64,000 nt of DNA from Actinopolyspora biskrensis (GCF_013408175.1 NZ_JACBYW010000004.1:381583-445582), one strand, 5' to 3'; shown: positions 44,777-54,357, numbered from the stretch's first letter. The notes: generated by a model from the sequence alone, not told the origin. Made by a program: numbers and translations.

Positions 44777-45565
44777 TCAGCCGGAGCGTCGCACCGTGGC
44801 CCCTCTGTCACGCAGCGCTTCGACCTCGGTCTCCGGCGTCCTCGAATCGACGATCACCGTGTCGAAGTGCTCCGCGGGCGCGACCGCGTGGAGTGCGCGT
44901 CTGCGGAACTTGGTGTGGTCGACGTAGAGCACACGGCGGCTTGCCGAGGCGAGCATGGCCTTTTTGAGCTGCACCATTTCCTGTTGCGGGTAGAAACAGA
45001 CACCGTCGGTGACGGCGGAGACGGACATGATCGCGAGGTCTACTCGCATTCCGCGGAGCGCATCCAGCGCCATGCCGCCGACGAAGGCGTCCGCCCAGGG
45101 CAGGAAGTCGCCTCCGACGCAGATCAGGTGGATTCCCTGCTGTCCCGCGAGCTCCCCGAACACGCCGCGGTGGTTGGTCACCACGGTCAGCGGAGCCCGG
45201 TCCGGCAGCAGTCCGGCCAGGTACACCCCGGTGGTCGAGTCGTCGAGCATCAGGGCCTGGCCCGGCTCGACCAGCTCGACGGCCGCCTTGGCCAGTTCGG
45301 TCTTCTCCGCCTCGTTCTGCTGCATCCGGTACTCGGAAGCCGCTTCGTACAGCAGGGAGGAAGCGGCCGAGACGCAACCCCTGTTGCGATGTACCAGCCC
45401 CTGGGACTCCAGCTCGGCCAGATCCCGGTAGACGGTCATCGCGCTGGCTTCCACGGTCGCGATCAGGTCGTCGATGCGCAGGGTTCCTTCGGCCATGACC
45501 AACTCGGTGATCTTGCGCCTGCGGTCCTGCTGTCGTCCGGACGGGCGCCTGCCCTGCGTGGCCAT
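44777..45565 (-). CDS. glpR: DeoR-family regulator of the glycerol genes
   Basis: The 262-residue protein has a DeoR-type N-terminal winged helix (RRRKITELVMAEGTLRIDDL ... AMTVYRDLAELE) and a C-terminal sugar-phosphate-sensing domain (LDDSTTGVYLAGLL, LICVGGDFLPWADAFVGG, DHTKF). Its position between glpD and the divergent glpF-glpK argues for glycerol 3-phosphate as inducer. ATG 45565 is preferred because AGAGGA lies 7 nt upstream; ATG 45571 overlaps it. The gene name is inferred from context. Confidence 0.8.
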   Translation of the reverse strand: MATQGRRPSGRQQDRRRKITELVMAEGTLRIDDLIATVEASAMTVYRDLAELESQGLVHRNRGCVSAASSLLYEAASEYRMQQNEAEKTELAKAAVELVEPGQALMLDDSTTGVYLAGLLPDRAPLTVVTNHRGVFGELAGQQGIHLICVGGDFLPWADAFVGGMALDALRGMRVDLAIMSVSAVTDGVCFYPQQEMVQLKKAMLASASRRVLYVDHTKFRRRALHAVAPAEHFDTVIVDSRTPETEVEALRDRGATVRRSG

Positions 45566-45571
45566 CGTCAT

Positions 45572-45891
45572 TCCTCTCGCGCCACTCCGGTTATACGGAC
45601 AGGTGTCATCATCCCCCGCCTCCGAAGTGTCCGTCCGCTGTGCGGGCCGGCTCGCGTGATTCGGTGAGTCGTCCCGGACGCGTCAAGTAAACCACCTGAA
45701 CCGATAAAAACATCAAGCTGGGGTTATTGCAATGTTTATTTTCACAGGTCTAGTGTGACCCAATCTTCAACTGGCAGACATGCGAAGTCTCATGCGGAGG
45801 TGGTATCGGCTATGCGGTGGCACACGACACACGGAACTCCCCCTGGATGGGCACCGATGCCCGCGGGCCGGCCTGACACGGGAGGTCCGCG
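45572..45891. promoter_or_regulatory. glpR / glpF divergent regulatory region
   Basis: 320 bp, including the most AT-rich stretch of the window (45700-45770). ATAAAAACAT (45704-45713) and ATGTTTATTT (45732-45741) form an imperfect inverted pair with centres 28 bp apart, a plausible GlpR operator covering the glpF promoter. GGGAGG before 45892 is the glpF ribosome-binding site. The rest of the region shows nothing recognised. Confidence 0.5.
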
Positions 45892-46635
45892 ATGACTGCG
45901 GGAGCGATCTTCGTCTTCGAGCTGCTCGGCACGGCCACGCTCACCCTGCTCGGCTGCGGTGTCGTCGCGAACGTGACCCTGAGCCGGACCCTCGGGAACA
46001 ACGGTGGTTGGCTGCTGGTCAACTTCGGCTGGGGTTTCGCGGTCTTCGCGGGTGCGAGCATCGCCGCCCCGACGGGCGCCCACATCAACCCCGCCGTGAC
46101 CATCGGGATGGCCGTGAACGGCCAGCTCGAGTGGTCCCAGGTGCCGATCTACCTCTCGGCGCAGGTCATCGGCGGTCTGCTCGGTGCGGTCGTCTGCTGG
46201 ATGGCCTACAAGCTGCAGTTCGACACGCACGACGACCCGGCGAACACGCTCGGGATCTTCGCCACGGGGCCCACCGTCCGCAACGGCACGTGGAACCTCG
46301 TCACGGAGATCATCGGAACCTTCGTGCTGGTGTTCTGGATCCTGCTCAGCCCGGGGGCCTCCACCGGGGCGAACGGGATACCCGATTTCGGCAACGCCGC
46401 TCTCGGCTACGCAGGCGTGGCGTTCATCGTGATCGGTATCGGGAGCTCGCTCGGCGGGCCGACGGGATACGCGATCAACCCGGCGCGCGACCTCGGGCCG
46501 CGCATCGCCTACGCCTTGTTACCGATCCGGGGCAAGGGCACCGCCGACTGGGGGTACGCCTGGGTGCCGATCGTCGGCCCGATCCTCGGCGGCGCACTCG
46601 CCGGTGCGCTCGCGCTGGCACTGCCCGCCACCTGA
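45892..46635 (+). CDS. glpF: Glycerol uptake facilitator (MIP family)
   Basis: A 247-residue aquaglyceroporin with six helices, NPA motifs [10 protein letters not shown] and [13 protein letters not shown], and the post-NPAR Asp of glycerol channels. ATG 45892 has GGGAGG 6 nt upstream. It is 101 bp ahead of glpK, so uptake and phosphorylation of glycerol are co-transcribed. It is shorter in its loops than the MIP at 32065, consistent with a dedicated glycerol role. Confidence 0.92.
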   Translation: MTAGAIFVFELLGTATLTLLGCGVVANVTLSRTLGNNGGWLLVNFGWGFAVFAGASIAAPTGAHINPAVTIGMAVNGQLEWSQVPIYLSAQVIGGLLGAVVCWMAYKLQFDTHDDPANTLGIFATGPTVRNGTWNLVTEIIGTFVLVFWILLSPGASTGANGIPDFGNAALGYAGVAFIVIGIGSSLGGPTGYAINPARDLGPRIAYALLPIRGKGTADWGYAWVPIVGPILGGALAGALALALPAT

Positions 46636-46736
46636 AACCCGGCGGGTATGTTCTGCCCGCTGGTCGTGTAGCGGGCATTCTCGAAACGGACACCCCGTAT
46701 CCGTCCAACGAACGTGCGGATTGGAAGGTAGCGAAC

Positions 46737-48242
46737 ATGGGTTCCTACATCGCATCCATCGATCAGGGGACCACCTCGACCCGGTGCATCATCTTCAACC
46801 ACTCGGGCCAGGTGGTCTCGGTCGATCAGGTCGAACACCAGCAGATCCTGCCCAAGGCGGGGTGGGTCGAGCACGACCCGATGGAGATCTGGACCAACAC
46901 CAGGCAGGTCTGCGCGGGGGCGCTCGCCAAGGCCGACCTGGTGCTGTCCGAGGTGGCGGCGGTCGGCATCACGAACCAGCGGGAGACCACGGTGGTGTGG
47001 GACCGCAAGACCGGCGAGCCCGTGTACAACGCGATCGTGTGGCAGGACACCCGCACCGACGAGATCGTCAGCGAGCTCGCCCGGGGCGAGGGAGGGCAGA
47101 GCCGCTACCAGTCCAAGACCGGACTTCCGCTGGCGACCTACTTCTCCGGACCCAAGATCCGCTGGATCCTGGACAATGTGGACGGAGCGCGGGAGAGGGC
47201 CGAGCGCGGTGAGCTGATGTTCGGCACCATGGACACCTGGGTGCTGTGGAACTCCACCGGCGGCACCGACGGCGGGCTGCACGTCACGGACCCGACCAAC
47301 GCCTCCCGCACCATGCTGATGGACCTGCGCACCCTGACCTGGGACGAGGACATCTGCGCCGAGTTCGGCATCCCCGTGTCGATGCTGCCCGAGATCCGCT
47401 CCTCCTCCGAGATATACGGTTACTTCAGGCAGCGCGGCGTGCTCGGTGGCCTGCCGATCTCGGGCATCCTCGGCGACCAGCAGGCCGCGACCTTCGGGCA
47501 GGCGTGCCTGACCCCCGGGGAGGCCAAGAACACCTACGGCACGGGCAACTTCCTGCTGCTCAACACGGGAACCGAGCCGGTGCTCAGCCAGAACGGCCTG
47601 GTCACCACGGTCGGCTACAAGATCGACGATCAGCCGACCGTGTACTGCCTGGAAGGCTCCATCGCCGTTACCGGTTCGCTCGTGCAGTGGCTGCGGGACA
47701 ACCTCGGTCTGATCGGCAGCGCACCCGAGGTCGAGCAGGTGGCCTCAGAGGTCGAGGACAACGGCGGTGCCTACTTCGTCCCGGCCTTCTCCGGGCTGTT
47801 CGCCCCGCACTGGCGCGCGGACGCGCGAGGGGTGATCGCGGGGCTGACCAGGTTCGTCAACAGGGGCCACCTGGCACGCGCCGTGCTGGAGTCGACGGCC
47901 TTCCAGACCCGCGAGGTCGCCGAGGCGATGAACGCGGACTCCGGGGTGGACCTGAAGGCGCTCAAGGTGGACGGCGGCATGGTCAACAACGAGTTGTTGA
48001 TGCAGTTCCAGTCCGACATCCTCGGCGTTTCGGTGATCCGCCCCACGGTCAACGAGACCACGGCGTTGGGCGCGGCCTACGCGGCCGGTCTCGCGGTCGG
48101 TTTCTGGGCCGGGGAGAAGGACATCCGCGCGAACTGGGCCGAGGACAAGGTCTGGGAACCGAAGATGTCCGAGCAGGCGCGCGAACAGCAGTACCACGAG
48201 TGGCAGAAGGCCGTGACCAAGACCTTCGGCTGGGTCGAGTAG
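46737..48242 (+). CDS. glpK: Glycerol kinase
   Basis: GlpK (501 residues) phosphorylates glycerol to glycerol 3-phosphate, the GlpD substrate. The FGGY-family layout is clear: [14 protein letters not shown] (phosphate 1), the substrate loop [39 protein letters not shown] and the C-terminal signature [23 protein letters not shown] 46737 has GGAAGG 9 nt upstream. An upstream open frame covering glpF on the same strand is not coding. Confidence 0.96.
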   Translation: MGSYIASIDQGTTSTRCIIFNHSGQVVSVDQVEHQQILPKAGWVEHDPMEIWTNTRQVCAGALAKADLVLSEVAAVGITNQRETTVVWDRKTGEPVYNAIVWQDTRTDEIVSELARGEGGQSRYQSKTGLPLATYFSGPKIRWILDNVDGARERAERGELMFGTMDTWVLWNSTGGTDGGLHVTDPTNASRTMLMDLRTLTWDEDICAEFGIPVSMLPEIRSSSEIYGYFRQRGVLGGLPISGILGDQQAATFGQACLTPGEAKNTYGTGNFLLLNTGTEPVLSQNGLVTTVGYKIDDQPTVYCLEGSIAVTGSLVQWLRDNLGLIGSAPEVEQVASEVEDNGGAYFVPAFSGLFAPHWRADARGVIAGLTRFVNRGHLARAVLESTAFQTREVAEAMNADSGVDLKALKVDGGMVNNELLMQFQSDILGVSVIRPTVNETTALGAAYAAGLAVGFWAGEKDIRANWAEDKVWEPKMSEQAREQQYHEWQKAVTKTFGWVE

Positions 48243-48269
48243 GAGACCGGCGGGAGCGCCCCGGTCTCC
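48242..48269 (+). terminator. Hairpin at the glpK stop
   Basis: GGAGACCGG (48242-48250) and CCGGTCTCC (48261-48269) form a perfect 9-bp stem with a 10-nt loop, beginning in the glpK stop codon. There is no T-tract. Confidence 0.6.
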
Positions 48270-48339
48270 ACGACGCGAGGGGCCGGGGCACCGTGCCTCC
48301 GCCGAGGCAGCGGAGCGCCCCCGCCCTCCCCGGAGCGGT

Positions 48340-48399
48340 ACGTTTCGCGCGAAACTGTCGCTCCGGAACGCTTCCGGAGGTACGTTTCGCGCGAAACTG
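48340..48399. repeat. Paired GTTTCGCGCGAAAC palindromes, copy 2
   Basis: GTTTCGCGCGAAAC at 48342-48355 and 48384-48397 is separated by an inner inverted repeat CTCCGGAA / TTCCGGAG. The flanks GGTAC and CTGT are shared by the two half-units. It mirrors the pair at 20-76 in order and spacing. Confidence 0.78.
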
Positions 48400-48443
48400 T
48401 AGGAACCGGGTGCGGTGGAGCACCCCTGCGAGGTGGGACGGGC

Positions 48444-48650
48444 ATGGAAGAGAAGCGATCGGTGGACTTCTCCCGAGGTCCGAACACGGTGTGCTTCACC
48501 TGTGGCGGCTTCCGCAAGGTCAGCGAACCGCGGCTGTACATGATCCAGGCCACCGAGGACACCAGGGCGGGGATGACGCTCGGTGAGTGGCGGGACTGCC
48601 CGGACTGCCGTGCGGGCGGACTGCTGCCCGGGATCAGACCGCCGGTCTAA
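48444..48650 (+). CDS. Small Cys4 zinc-ribbon-like protein
   Basis: The 68-residue product has two Cys-x2-Cys knuckles, CFTCGG and CPDCRAGG, 32 residues apart, which is a typical zinc-binding pattern. No other domain is seen. ATG 48444 has no strong ribosome-binding site (GGGACGGGC upstream). It stands alone between glpK and the convergent accE. Confidence 0.6.
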   Translation: MEEKRSVDFSRGPNTVCFTCGGFRKVSEPRLYMIQATEDTRAGMTLGEWRDCPDCRAGGLLPGIRPPV

Positions 48651-48677
48651 GGGAGTGCACGGATTTGGTCTGCGTGG

Positions 48678-48750
48678 GTGGTTCCGTGGCGGGACCTCAG
48701 TCGGCGCCCGGCTCCGGGTGCCCGACATCGAGTAGCCATCTACGCCACGT
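48678..48750 (+). repeat. 70-bp dispersed repeat (family 2), copy at 48.7 kb
   Basis: GGTGGTTCCGTGGCGGGACC ... CCGGGTGCCCGACATCGAGT ... AGCCATCTACG is nearly the reverse complement of the 42798 copy. It is preceded by TCTGCGTGGG and followed by a family-1-like tail (CGGCGGTGCCGACTGCTCGG, then AGAACTCCGGGGAGTTCCCG at 48845), so it is a mosaic. It lies between convergent genes. Confidence 0.7.
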
Positions 48751-48917
48751 CGGGCCGTCCTCGCCGGGCACTCGACTGAGAACCCGCGGCGGTGCCGACT
48801 GCTCGGGCTCGAAAGCGCTCACATTGAACGGATCCCCTTGGCCGAGAACTCCGGGGAGTTCCCGGCGGGAGCGCGGCGCCGGGCGGCGGCTCCACATCGC
48901 CCCCGCCCGGCGGTGAG

Positions 48918-49208
48918 TCACATGGGAAGCGCGGAAGCCCGCCACGCGTTGGGGCCGGGACGCAGCGGCCTGCGCCCGCCCGGGTAGCGCAGCGCGGCCG
49001 CCCGGTCCGCCCACATCGACATGCGGGAGGGGCGTTCCGGCGGCGCGGAGCCCGCCCCCGCCAGTCCGACGAGGGTCGCCGTCAGCGCGGCGACTTCGGC
49101 CTCGTCCGGGTTGCCCCGTTCCACCCGCAGCATCGGCGCCTGCGCGTCCGTCTCCGCGGAGACCGCGGAGTCCGTCGCCTCGTAGCCGGAACCACTGTCG
49201 TCTTGCAT
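48918..49208 (-). CDS. accE: Acyl-CoA carboxylase epsilon subunit
   Basis: The 96-residue AccE stabilises the AccA3-AccD5 complex. The family signature is LRVERGNPDEAEVAALTATL, followed by a short linker and the WADRAAALR segment. A charged N-terminus (about 25 residues) precedes. It follows accD5 on the same strand after 197 bp, as in M. tuberculosis (Rv3281 beside Rv3280). Confidence 0.9.
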   Translation of the reverse strand: MQDDSGSGYEATDSAVSAETDAQAPMLRVERGNPDEAEVAALTATLVGLAGAGSAPPERPSRMSMWADRAAALRYPGGRRPLRPGPNAWRASALPM

Positions 49209-49405
49209 CGTCTACCTCCGTACGGCGGGGCCGCCCCTGGAAGGACTCCTCGCCTCGGTCGTCGAACCGCCGAGGCGGTCGCGGCGAACACCCTCGCCCC
49301 CGTGCCCGGGCGTCCCCGGGCACGGCCACCGCGCTCGCCTCCGGAACGCGGTGGCCCGGGCCGGTCGGCGGTGCCCGGTGACCCGAACTTCTCGGGCGGG
49401 CCGGG

Positions 49406-51043
49406 TCACAGCGGGATGTTGCCGTGTTTCTTCGCGGGGAGCGACTCCTTCTTGTTGCGCAGCATCCGCAGCGAGCGCGCCAGGTGCCCCCGCGTGTGCG
49501 ACGGGGGGATGACCGAGTCCACGTACCCGCGTTCCGCGGAGACGTAGGGGTTGCACAGCGTGTCCTCGTACTCCTGCTGGAGTCCGGCCCGCACCGCCTC
49601 GACGTCGTCGCCGCGCTCGGCGGCTTCGGACAGCTGACGCCGGTAGAGGATGTTGGTCGCCCCCTGCGCTCCCATGACCGCGATCTGGGCGGTGGGCCAG
49701 GCGAGGTTGATGTCGGCTCCGAGGTGCTTGGAGCCCATCACGTCGTAGGCGCCGCCGTAGGCCTTGCGGGTGATCACCGTGGCCAGCGGCACGGTGGCCT
49801 CGGCGTAGGCGTAGAGCAGCTTGGCCCCGTGCCGGATGATCCCGTTCCACTCCTGGTCGGTGCCGGGCAGGAAGCCCGGGACGTCGACGAAGGTCACCAC
49901 GGGGACGTTGAACGAGTCGCAGGTGCGGACGAACCGGGCCGCCTTGTCGCTGGCGTCGATGTCCAGGGTCCCGGCCAGCTGGGTCGGCTGGTTGGCGACG
50001 ATGCCGACGCTGTGCCCCTCGATCCGTCCGTAGCCGACCACGATGTTCGGCGCGAACATCCGGGAGACCTCGCAGAACTCGCCGTCGTCCAGCACCCGGT
50101 TGATGACCTCGTGGATGTCGTAGGGCTGGTTCGGCGAGTCGGGGATCAGGGTGTCCAGCTCCCGGTCGGCCTCGGTGAGCCCCTCGGACACGGATCCCTG
50201 CTCGGCCGGGGCGTCCAGCACCGGCGGCTCGGCGAGGTTGTTCGAGGGCAGGAAGGACAGCAGCTCCTGCACGTAGGAGATGGCGTCCTGCTCGTCGGAG
50301 GCCATGTAGTGCGCGTTGCCGGACCTGGAGTTGTGCGAGTGCGCACCACCGAGTTCCTCGAAGCTGACGTCCTCACCGGTGACGGTTTTGATCACGTCGG
50401 GCCCGGTGATGAACATGTGCGAGGTCTCGTTGACCATGACCGTGAAGTCGGTGATCGCGGGCGAGTACACCGCGCCGCCCGCGCAGGGCCCCATGATCAG
50501 CGAGATCTGCGGGATTACCCCGGAAGCGTGCGTGTTGCGCTTGAAGATCTCCGCGTAGAGCCCCAGCGCGACGACGCCCTCCTGGATGCGCGCTCCCCCG
50601 GAGTCGTTGATGCCGATCAGCGGGCATCCCGTTTTGAGCGCCAGGTCCATGACCTTGACGATCTTCTCGCCGAACACCTCGCCGAGCGAACCACCGAAAA
50701 CGGTGAAGTCCTGCGAGAACACGCACACCTGACGGCCGTCCACGGTGCCGTAACCGGTCACCACCCCGTCGCCGTACGGGCGGGAGGAGTCCATGCCGAA
50801 GTTCGTCGAACGGTGCCTGGCGTGCTCGTCCAGCTCGATGAACGATCCCTCGTCCAGCAGCATGTCGATCCGCTCGCGCGCGGTTCGCTTGCCCTTGGCG
50901 TGCTGCTTTTCCACCGCGCGTTCGGAACCTGCGTGTACTGCGTCGAAGTTCCGCTGGTACAGATCGGCCAGCTTTCCGGCCGTGGTGTGGATGTCCGGCT
51001 CGCCGGTGGGTGGCTCACCGATCGGTTCGGTCGCACTGCTCAT
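49406..51043 (-). CDS. accD5: Acyl-CoA carboxylase beta subunit (carboxyltransferase)
   Basis: The 545-residue carboxyltransferase moves CO2 from biotin to propionyl-CoA or acetyl-CoA. Both crotonase-like halves are present: N-terminal [14 protein letters not shown] and [18 protein letters not shown]-terminal [15 protein letters not shown] and [18 protein letters not shown]. It works with AccA3 (37357) and AccE (48918). ATG 51043 follows TAGGCT by 7 nt, so the transcript is leaderless. It is divergent from birA, which supplies the ligase for AccA3. Confidence 0.95.
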   Translation of the reverse strand: MSSATEPIGEPPTGEPDIHTTAGKLADLYQRNFDAVHAGSERAVEKQHAKGKRTARERIDMLLDEGSFIELDEHARHRSTNFGMDSSRPYGDGVVTGYGTVDGRQVCVFSQDFTVFGGSLGEVFGEKIVKVMDLALKTGCPLIGINDSGGARIQEGVVALGLYAEIFKRNTHASGVIPQISLIMGPCAGGAVYSPAITDFTVMVNETSHMFITGPDVIKTVTGEDVSFEELGGAHSHNSRSGNAHYMASDEQDAISYVQELLSFLPSNNLAEPPVLDAPAEQGSVSEGLTEADRELDTLIPDSPNQPYDIHEVINRVLDDGEFCEVSRMFAPNIVVGYGRIEGHSVGIVANQPTQLAGTLDIDASDKAARFVRTCDSFNVPVVTFVDVPGFLPGTDQEWNGIIRHGAKLLYAYAEATVPLATVITRKAYGGAYDVMGSKHLGADINLAWPTAQIAVMGAQGATNILYRRQLSEAAERGDDVEAVRAGLQQEYEDTLCNPYVSAERGYVDSVIPPSHTRGHLARSLRMLRNKKESLPAKKHGNIPL

Positions 51044-51050
51044 GCCAGGC

Positions 51051-51056
51051 AGCCTA
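51051..51056 (-). promoter_or_regulatory. TANNNT box of accD5
   Basis: TAGGCT on the - strand lies 7 nt before ATG 51043. Sequence and spacing are identical to the deoD promoter. Confidence 0.68.
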
Positions 51057-51186
51057 GCCACGCCTCGCGAAAGACCACGAACAGGTGGCCGGTGACTCGC
51101 GTCACTCCGCGGTTCGTGGTCGAACCCCGCGCGGGTGGTCGAGTGCGGGAGGGAGGTGACCCGGTGGGCGGCGTGCGCGCACCGCA

Positions 51187-51192
51187 TAGCCT
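51187..51192 (+). promoter_or_regulatory. TANNNT box of birA
   Basis: TAGCCT is followed by 6 nt and ATG 51199. Confidence 0.62.
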
Positions 51193-51198
51193 GGGCGC

Positions 51199-52032
51199 AT
51201 GAGCACCCCGCCCCCGTTGGACCTCGAGACCCTGCGCGCGCGCCTGGTCGGGAACGGTCCGTACAGCGCCCTCGATGTGGTGACCGTTACCGGGTCGACG
51301 AACACCGATCTGATCGCCGCGGCCAACGCGGGCTCGGCGGACCGGACCGTGCTGGTCGCGGAGGAGCAGCAGGCGGGGCGGGGGCGGATGCGGAGGTCCT
51401 GGGTCTCGCCGCGCCACTACGGCCTGCACGTGAGTGTGCTGCTCCGCCCCGTGGTGACCGCGCGTTCGGCGCTGTCGTGGATACCGCTGCTCGCGGGGAC
51501 GGCGCTGAGCGAGACGGTGCGCGAGGAAACCGGCCTGGAGGCAGTGCTGAAGTGGCCCAACGACATGCTGCTCGGCAGCGAGCGCAAGGCGGCGGGGATC
51601 CTGGCCGACGTGGTGTCCACTCTGGACGGCATGGCCGTGGTGCTCGGTATCGGGGTCAACGTGCACCACGACGCCGCCGACCTTCCCGCCGGCGCCGGTG
51701 GTCTGCCTGCCACCTCCTTGGCGGCGGAGGGGGCGAAGGTGGATCGGGGGGATCTGCTGGCCCGGTTGCTGGAACGGCTCTCCGAGACGGAGGAGCAGTG
51801 GCGCAGCGGCGACCCCGGCACCGAGGTGGATTCCCGGCTGTTGGAGCGGTACCGGAACCTGTGCACGACGCTCGGCAGGCGTGTGCGGGTGGAGTTCGGC
51901 GGTGGCCGGGTTCTGGAGGGAACGGCTCGCGACATAGACGAGCACGGAAGGCTCGTGGTGCGCGGACGGGACGGGAAGCGGACTCCCGTCTCGGCGGGTG
52001 ACGTGGTCCATCTGCGGTCGGCCGAGCGGTGA
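51199..52032 (+). CDS. birA: Biotin-[acetyl-CoA carboxylase] ligase
   Basis: BirA (277 residues) activates biotin with ATP and attaches it to the MKM lysine of AccA3. The catalytic core shows [22 protein letters not shown], the WPNDMLL substrate motif and KAAGILADV. The N-terminal DNA-binding domain of E. coli BirA is absent, so this is a monofunctional (class I) ligase. It is divergent from accD5 and followed by the PH-domain gene, the same order as Rv3280-Rv3279c-Rv3278c. Confidence 0.94.
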   Translation: MSTPPPLDLETLRARLVGNGPYSALDVVTVTGSTNTDLIAAANAGSADRTVLVAEEQQAGRGRMRRSWVSPRHYGLHVSVLLRPVVTARSALSWIPLLAGTALSETVREETGLEAVLKWPNDMLLGSERKAAGILADVVSTLDGMAVVLGIGVNVHHDAADLPAGAGGLPATSLAAEGAKVDRGDLLARLLERLSETEEQWRSGDPGTEVDSRLLERYRNLCTTLGRRVRVEFGGGRVLEGTARDIDEHGRLVVRGRDGKRTPVSAGDVVHLRSAER

Positions 52033-52121
52033 GCCTCGTCCGCGCGGGTGCGCGGGCGAGTGGGGAGGGCGAGTACCGGTACGGTGATCGATGCTCGCGG
52101 CTGAACCGAAGGGGGTAATCC

Positions 52122-52628
52122 ATGGCCTACCCTGACGATCTTCTCGGCGAGGGTGAGCACGTGCTGCTGCACCGGCATCCGCACTGGAGGATGCTGGTCC
52201 GGCCCTTCGTCGTGCTGCTCGTCGTCGGTGTCGGCGGCGGATACCTCGCCGTGCTCGCCGCCTCCGGCCCGTGGCGGACCACGCTGTGGGGCGCGCTCGG
52301 GGTGATCGGCGGAGTGCTGTTGATCTGGTTGGTTCTGACTCCCCTGCTGCGCTGGTGGACGACCCATTTCGTCGTCACCACTCAGCGGCTGATGGTCCGC
52401 GAGGGCGTGATCACCCGTTCGGGGGTGCACATCCCGGTGGACAGGATCAACAGTGTCCGATCCCGCCGCGGTCTGCTCGACCGCTTGCTGGGGAGCGGGA
52501 CGTTGATCGTCGAGTCGGCCTCGGACGAGCCGCTGGAGTTCGACGACATATCCGACGTCGACCGGGTGCAGTCGCTGCTCTACGGCACGCTCGACGAGGA
52601 CTCGGAAGGGGGACACCCCGCCGGTTGA
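52122..52628 (+). CDS. PH-domain (YdbS-like) membrane protein
   Basis: A 168-residue protein with two membrane helices (about residues 26-48 and 60-80) followed by a bacterial PH domain (bPH2): HFVVTTQRLMVREGVITRSG, IPVDRINSVRSRRGLLDRLLG and TLIVESASDEP. The Rv3278c homologue follows birA in mycobacteria. Its role is unknown. ATG 52122 has AAGGGGG upstream. Confidence 0.9.
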   Translation: MAYPDDLLGEGEHVLLHRHPHWRMLVRPFVVLLVVGVGGGYLAVLAASGPWRTTLWGALGVIGGVLLIWLVLTPLLRWWTTHFVVTTQRLMVREGVITRSGVHIPVDRINSVRSRRGLLDRLLGSGTLIVESASDEPLEFDDISDVDRVQSLLYGTLDEDSEGGHPAG

Positions 52629-52674
52629 GCTGTCGGGACGATGGTCGTCGACCACCGATGGAAGGAAATTTGTG

Positions 52675-53625
52675 ATGGGTGTGCGCGAGATCGGGCTGCC
52701 GGAAGTGACACGCTCGCCGGAAAGTCCGGAACTTCCGGAGAAGGTGACGATCTGGGAGGTCGGTCCCCGGGACGGTCTGCAGAACGAGAGCGGGGCCGTT
52801 CCCACGGCGGTGAAGCTCGAATTCATCAACCGGCTCAACGCCGCGGGGCTGCCGGTCGTCGAGACCACGAGCTTCGTTCACCCGAAGTGGGTCCCGCAGT
52901 TGTCCGACGCCGCCGAGGTCGTCGACGGGCTGGCACGCAAACCGGGAGTGCGCTACCCGGTGCTGGTACCCAACGAACGCGGCCTGGAACGGGCGCTGAG
53001 CTCGGGGGTCGAGGACGTGGCGATCTTCGCCTCGGCCACGGAGAGCTTCGCCGAGCGCAACCTCAACAGCCGCTTCGACGACCAGTTCGCCATGTTCCGG
53101 CCCGTGGTGCGCAAGGCCGTGGAGGCGGGAGTCCGGGTGCGTGGCTACCTCTCCATGGTCTTCGGCGACCCGTGGGAGGGCCAGGTCTCCGTGGACCGGG
53201 TGGTTTCCGCGGGCAGGCGGCTGCTGGAGATGGGATGTGACCGGCTCTCGCTCGGCGACACCATCGGAGTGGCCACACCGGGCCAGGTGGAGGCGGTGCT
53301 GCGTGCCTTCCGCGCCGCCGATGTCCCGGTCGGACGGATCGGGGTGCACTTCCACGACACCTACGGGCAGGCGCTGGCCAACACCTACGCGGCGCTGCGC
53401 ATGGGGGTGAGCACCGTCGACTCCTCCGCGGGAGGGCTCGGCGGGTGCCCCTACGCGGGTTCGGCCACCGGGAACCTCGCGACCGAGGACCTGGTGTGGA
53501 TGCTGCAGGGCCTGGGAATCGAGCACGGGGTGGACCTGAAGATGCTGGTCGACGCCAGCACTTGGATGGAGGAGCAGCTCGGCAAACCCAGCCCCTCGGC
53601 GGTGGTGAAGGCGCTGGCGCGGTGA
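52675..53625 (+). CDS. Hydroxymethylglutaryl-CoA lyase-like aldolase
   Basis: The 316-residue DRE-TIM-barrel enzyme cleaves HMG-CoA to acetyl-CoA and acetoacetate in leucine breakdown, or a related acyl-CoA. Start of barrel: VGPRDGLQNE, with the catalytic Arg-Asp pair; ETTSFVHPKWVPQ; DTIGVATPGQ; metal-binding HFHDTYGQALAN; and the signature GGLGGCPYAGSATGN carrying the active-site Cys. ATG 52675 has GGAAGG 9 nt upstream; GTG 52672 is adjacent. It is translationally coupled to cbiZ. Confidence 0.9.
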   Translation: MGVREIGLPEVTRSPESPELPEKVTIWEVGPRDGLQNESGAVPTAVKLEFINRLNAAGLPVVETTSFVHPKWVPQLSDAAEVVDGLARKPGVRYPVLVPNERGLERALSSGVEDVAIFASATESFAERNLNSRFDDQFAMFRPVVRKAVEAGVRVRGYLSMVFGDPWEGQVSVDRVVSAGRRLLEMGCDRLSLGDTIGVATPGQVEAVLRAFRAADVPVGRIGVHFHDTYGQALANTYAALRMGVSTVDSSAGGLGGCPYAGSATGNLATEDLVWMLQGLGIEHGVDLKMLVDASTWMEEQLGKPSPSAVVKALAR

Positions 53626-54287
53626 CGACGGCGGAGTGGGCGCCCTTCCCCGAAGCCGCGGCTCGCACGGCCCGGGGCGGGCCGTTGCTGCTGTGGGAGT
53701 GCCGGAGCCCGTGGCTGGCGGTTTCCTCGGCCGTGTACGGGGGCGGGCTGGGCGTGCGCCACTGGGTGCTCAACGCCACCGTGCCCAGCGGGTACGACCG
53801 TGCGGACCCCGAGGGGCACGTCGCCGAGCTCGCGGAGGAGCTGGAGCTGACCGGCCAGGGGAGCGGATTGTTGACCGCCGTGGACGTGGGCCACGCGGTC
53901 ACCGCCACCGACTCCGGGGTGCGGGCGAGTGTGACCACCGGGGTGGGCTACCCGGTCTGGGCCGCCCACGAGCGGGCGCGTACCGAACACCTCGTCCGGC
54001 ACGTTCCCGGGACCATAAACGCGGTGTGCTTCTCGCCGGTTCGCCTGAAGGAGTCGGCTCTGGTGAACCTCGTGGCCACGGTGGCCGAGGCCAAGGCGCA
54101 GGCGCTGTCGGAAGCGGGCGTTCCGGGAACGGGGACCTGCACGGACGCTACCGTGGTGCTGTGTCCCGTCGACGGTGAACCGGAGCCGTACGGCGGACCC
54201 CGCTCCGTGATCGGCGCCCCGCTCGCCCGTGCCGTGCGCAGTGCGGTGATCGCGGGACTGCGAGTTCGGGACCCCCGCGGCCGGTGA
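53622..54287 (+). CDS. cbiZ: Adenosylcobinamide amidohydrolase
   Basis: CbiZ (221 residues) hydrolyses the aminopropanol amide of adenosylcobinamide to adenosylcobyric acid, allowing salvage of corrinoids. Family features: GLGVRHWVLNATVP, VTTGVGYPVWAAHE (partial), GTINAVCFSP and GTCTDATVVLCP. GTG 53622 overlaps the lyase stop (GTGA), so the two are co-translated, though no metabolic link is evident. No cobalamin riboswitch is seen upstream. Confidence 0.88.
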   Translation: MTTAEWAPFPEAAARTARGGPLLLWECRSPWLAVSSAVYGGGLGVRHWVLNATVPSGYDRADPEGHVAELAEELELTGQGSGLLTAVDVGHAVTATDSGVRASVTTGVGYPVWAAHERARTEHLVRHVPGTINAVCFSPVRLKESALVNLVATVAEAKAQALSEAGVPGTGTCTDATVVLCPVDGEPEPYGGPRSVIGAPLARAVRSAVIAGLRVRDPRGR

Positions 54288-54338
54288 GGCCTTCCGGTCC
54301 GGCGGTGGGCCGCGTGCCCGCGGGACGGAACCGTTCCG

Positions 54339-54357
54339 GACCTCGGAACGTCCGAGG
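54339..54357 (+). terminator. Short hairpin after cbiZ
   Basis: CCTCGGA and TCCGAGG form a 7-bp stem with a 3-nt loop, 52 bp after the cbiZ stop. There is no T-tract. It separates the cbiZ transcript from the toxin operon. Confidence 0.45.

Noticed and set aside
45750-45765. DasR-type site AGGTCTAGTGTG before glpF
   Set aside because: Only the left half matches TGGTCTAGACCA; the right half is not palindromic.
53622-54287. Cobalamin riboswitch control of cbiZ
   Set aside because: The start codon overlaps the upstream lyase gene, and no B12-box or long structured leader is present.
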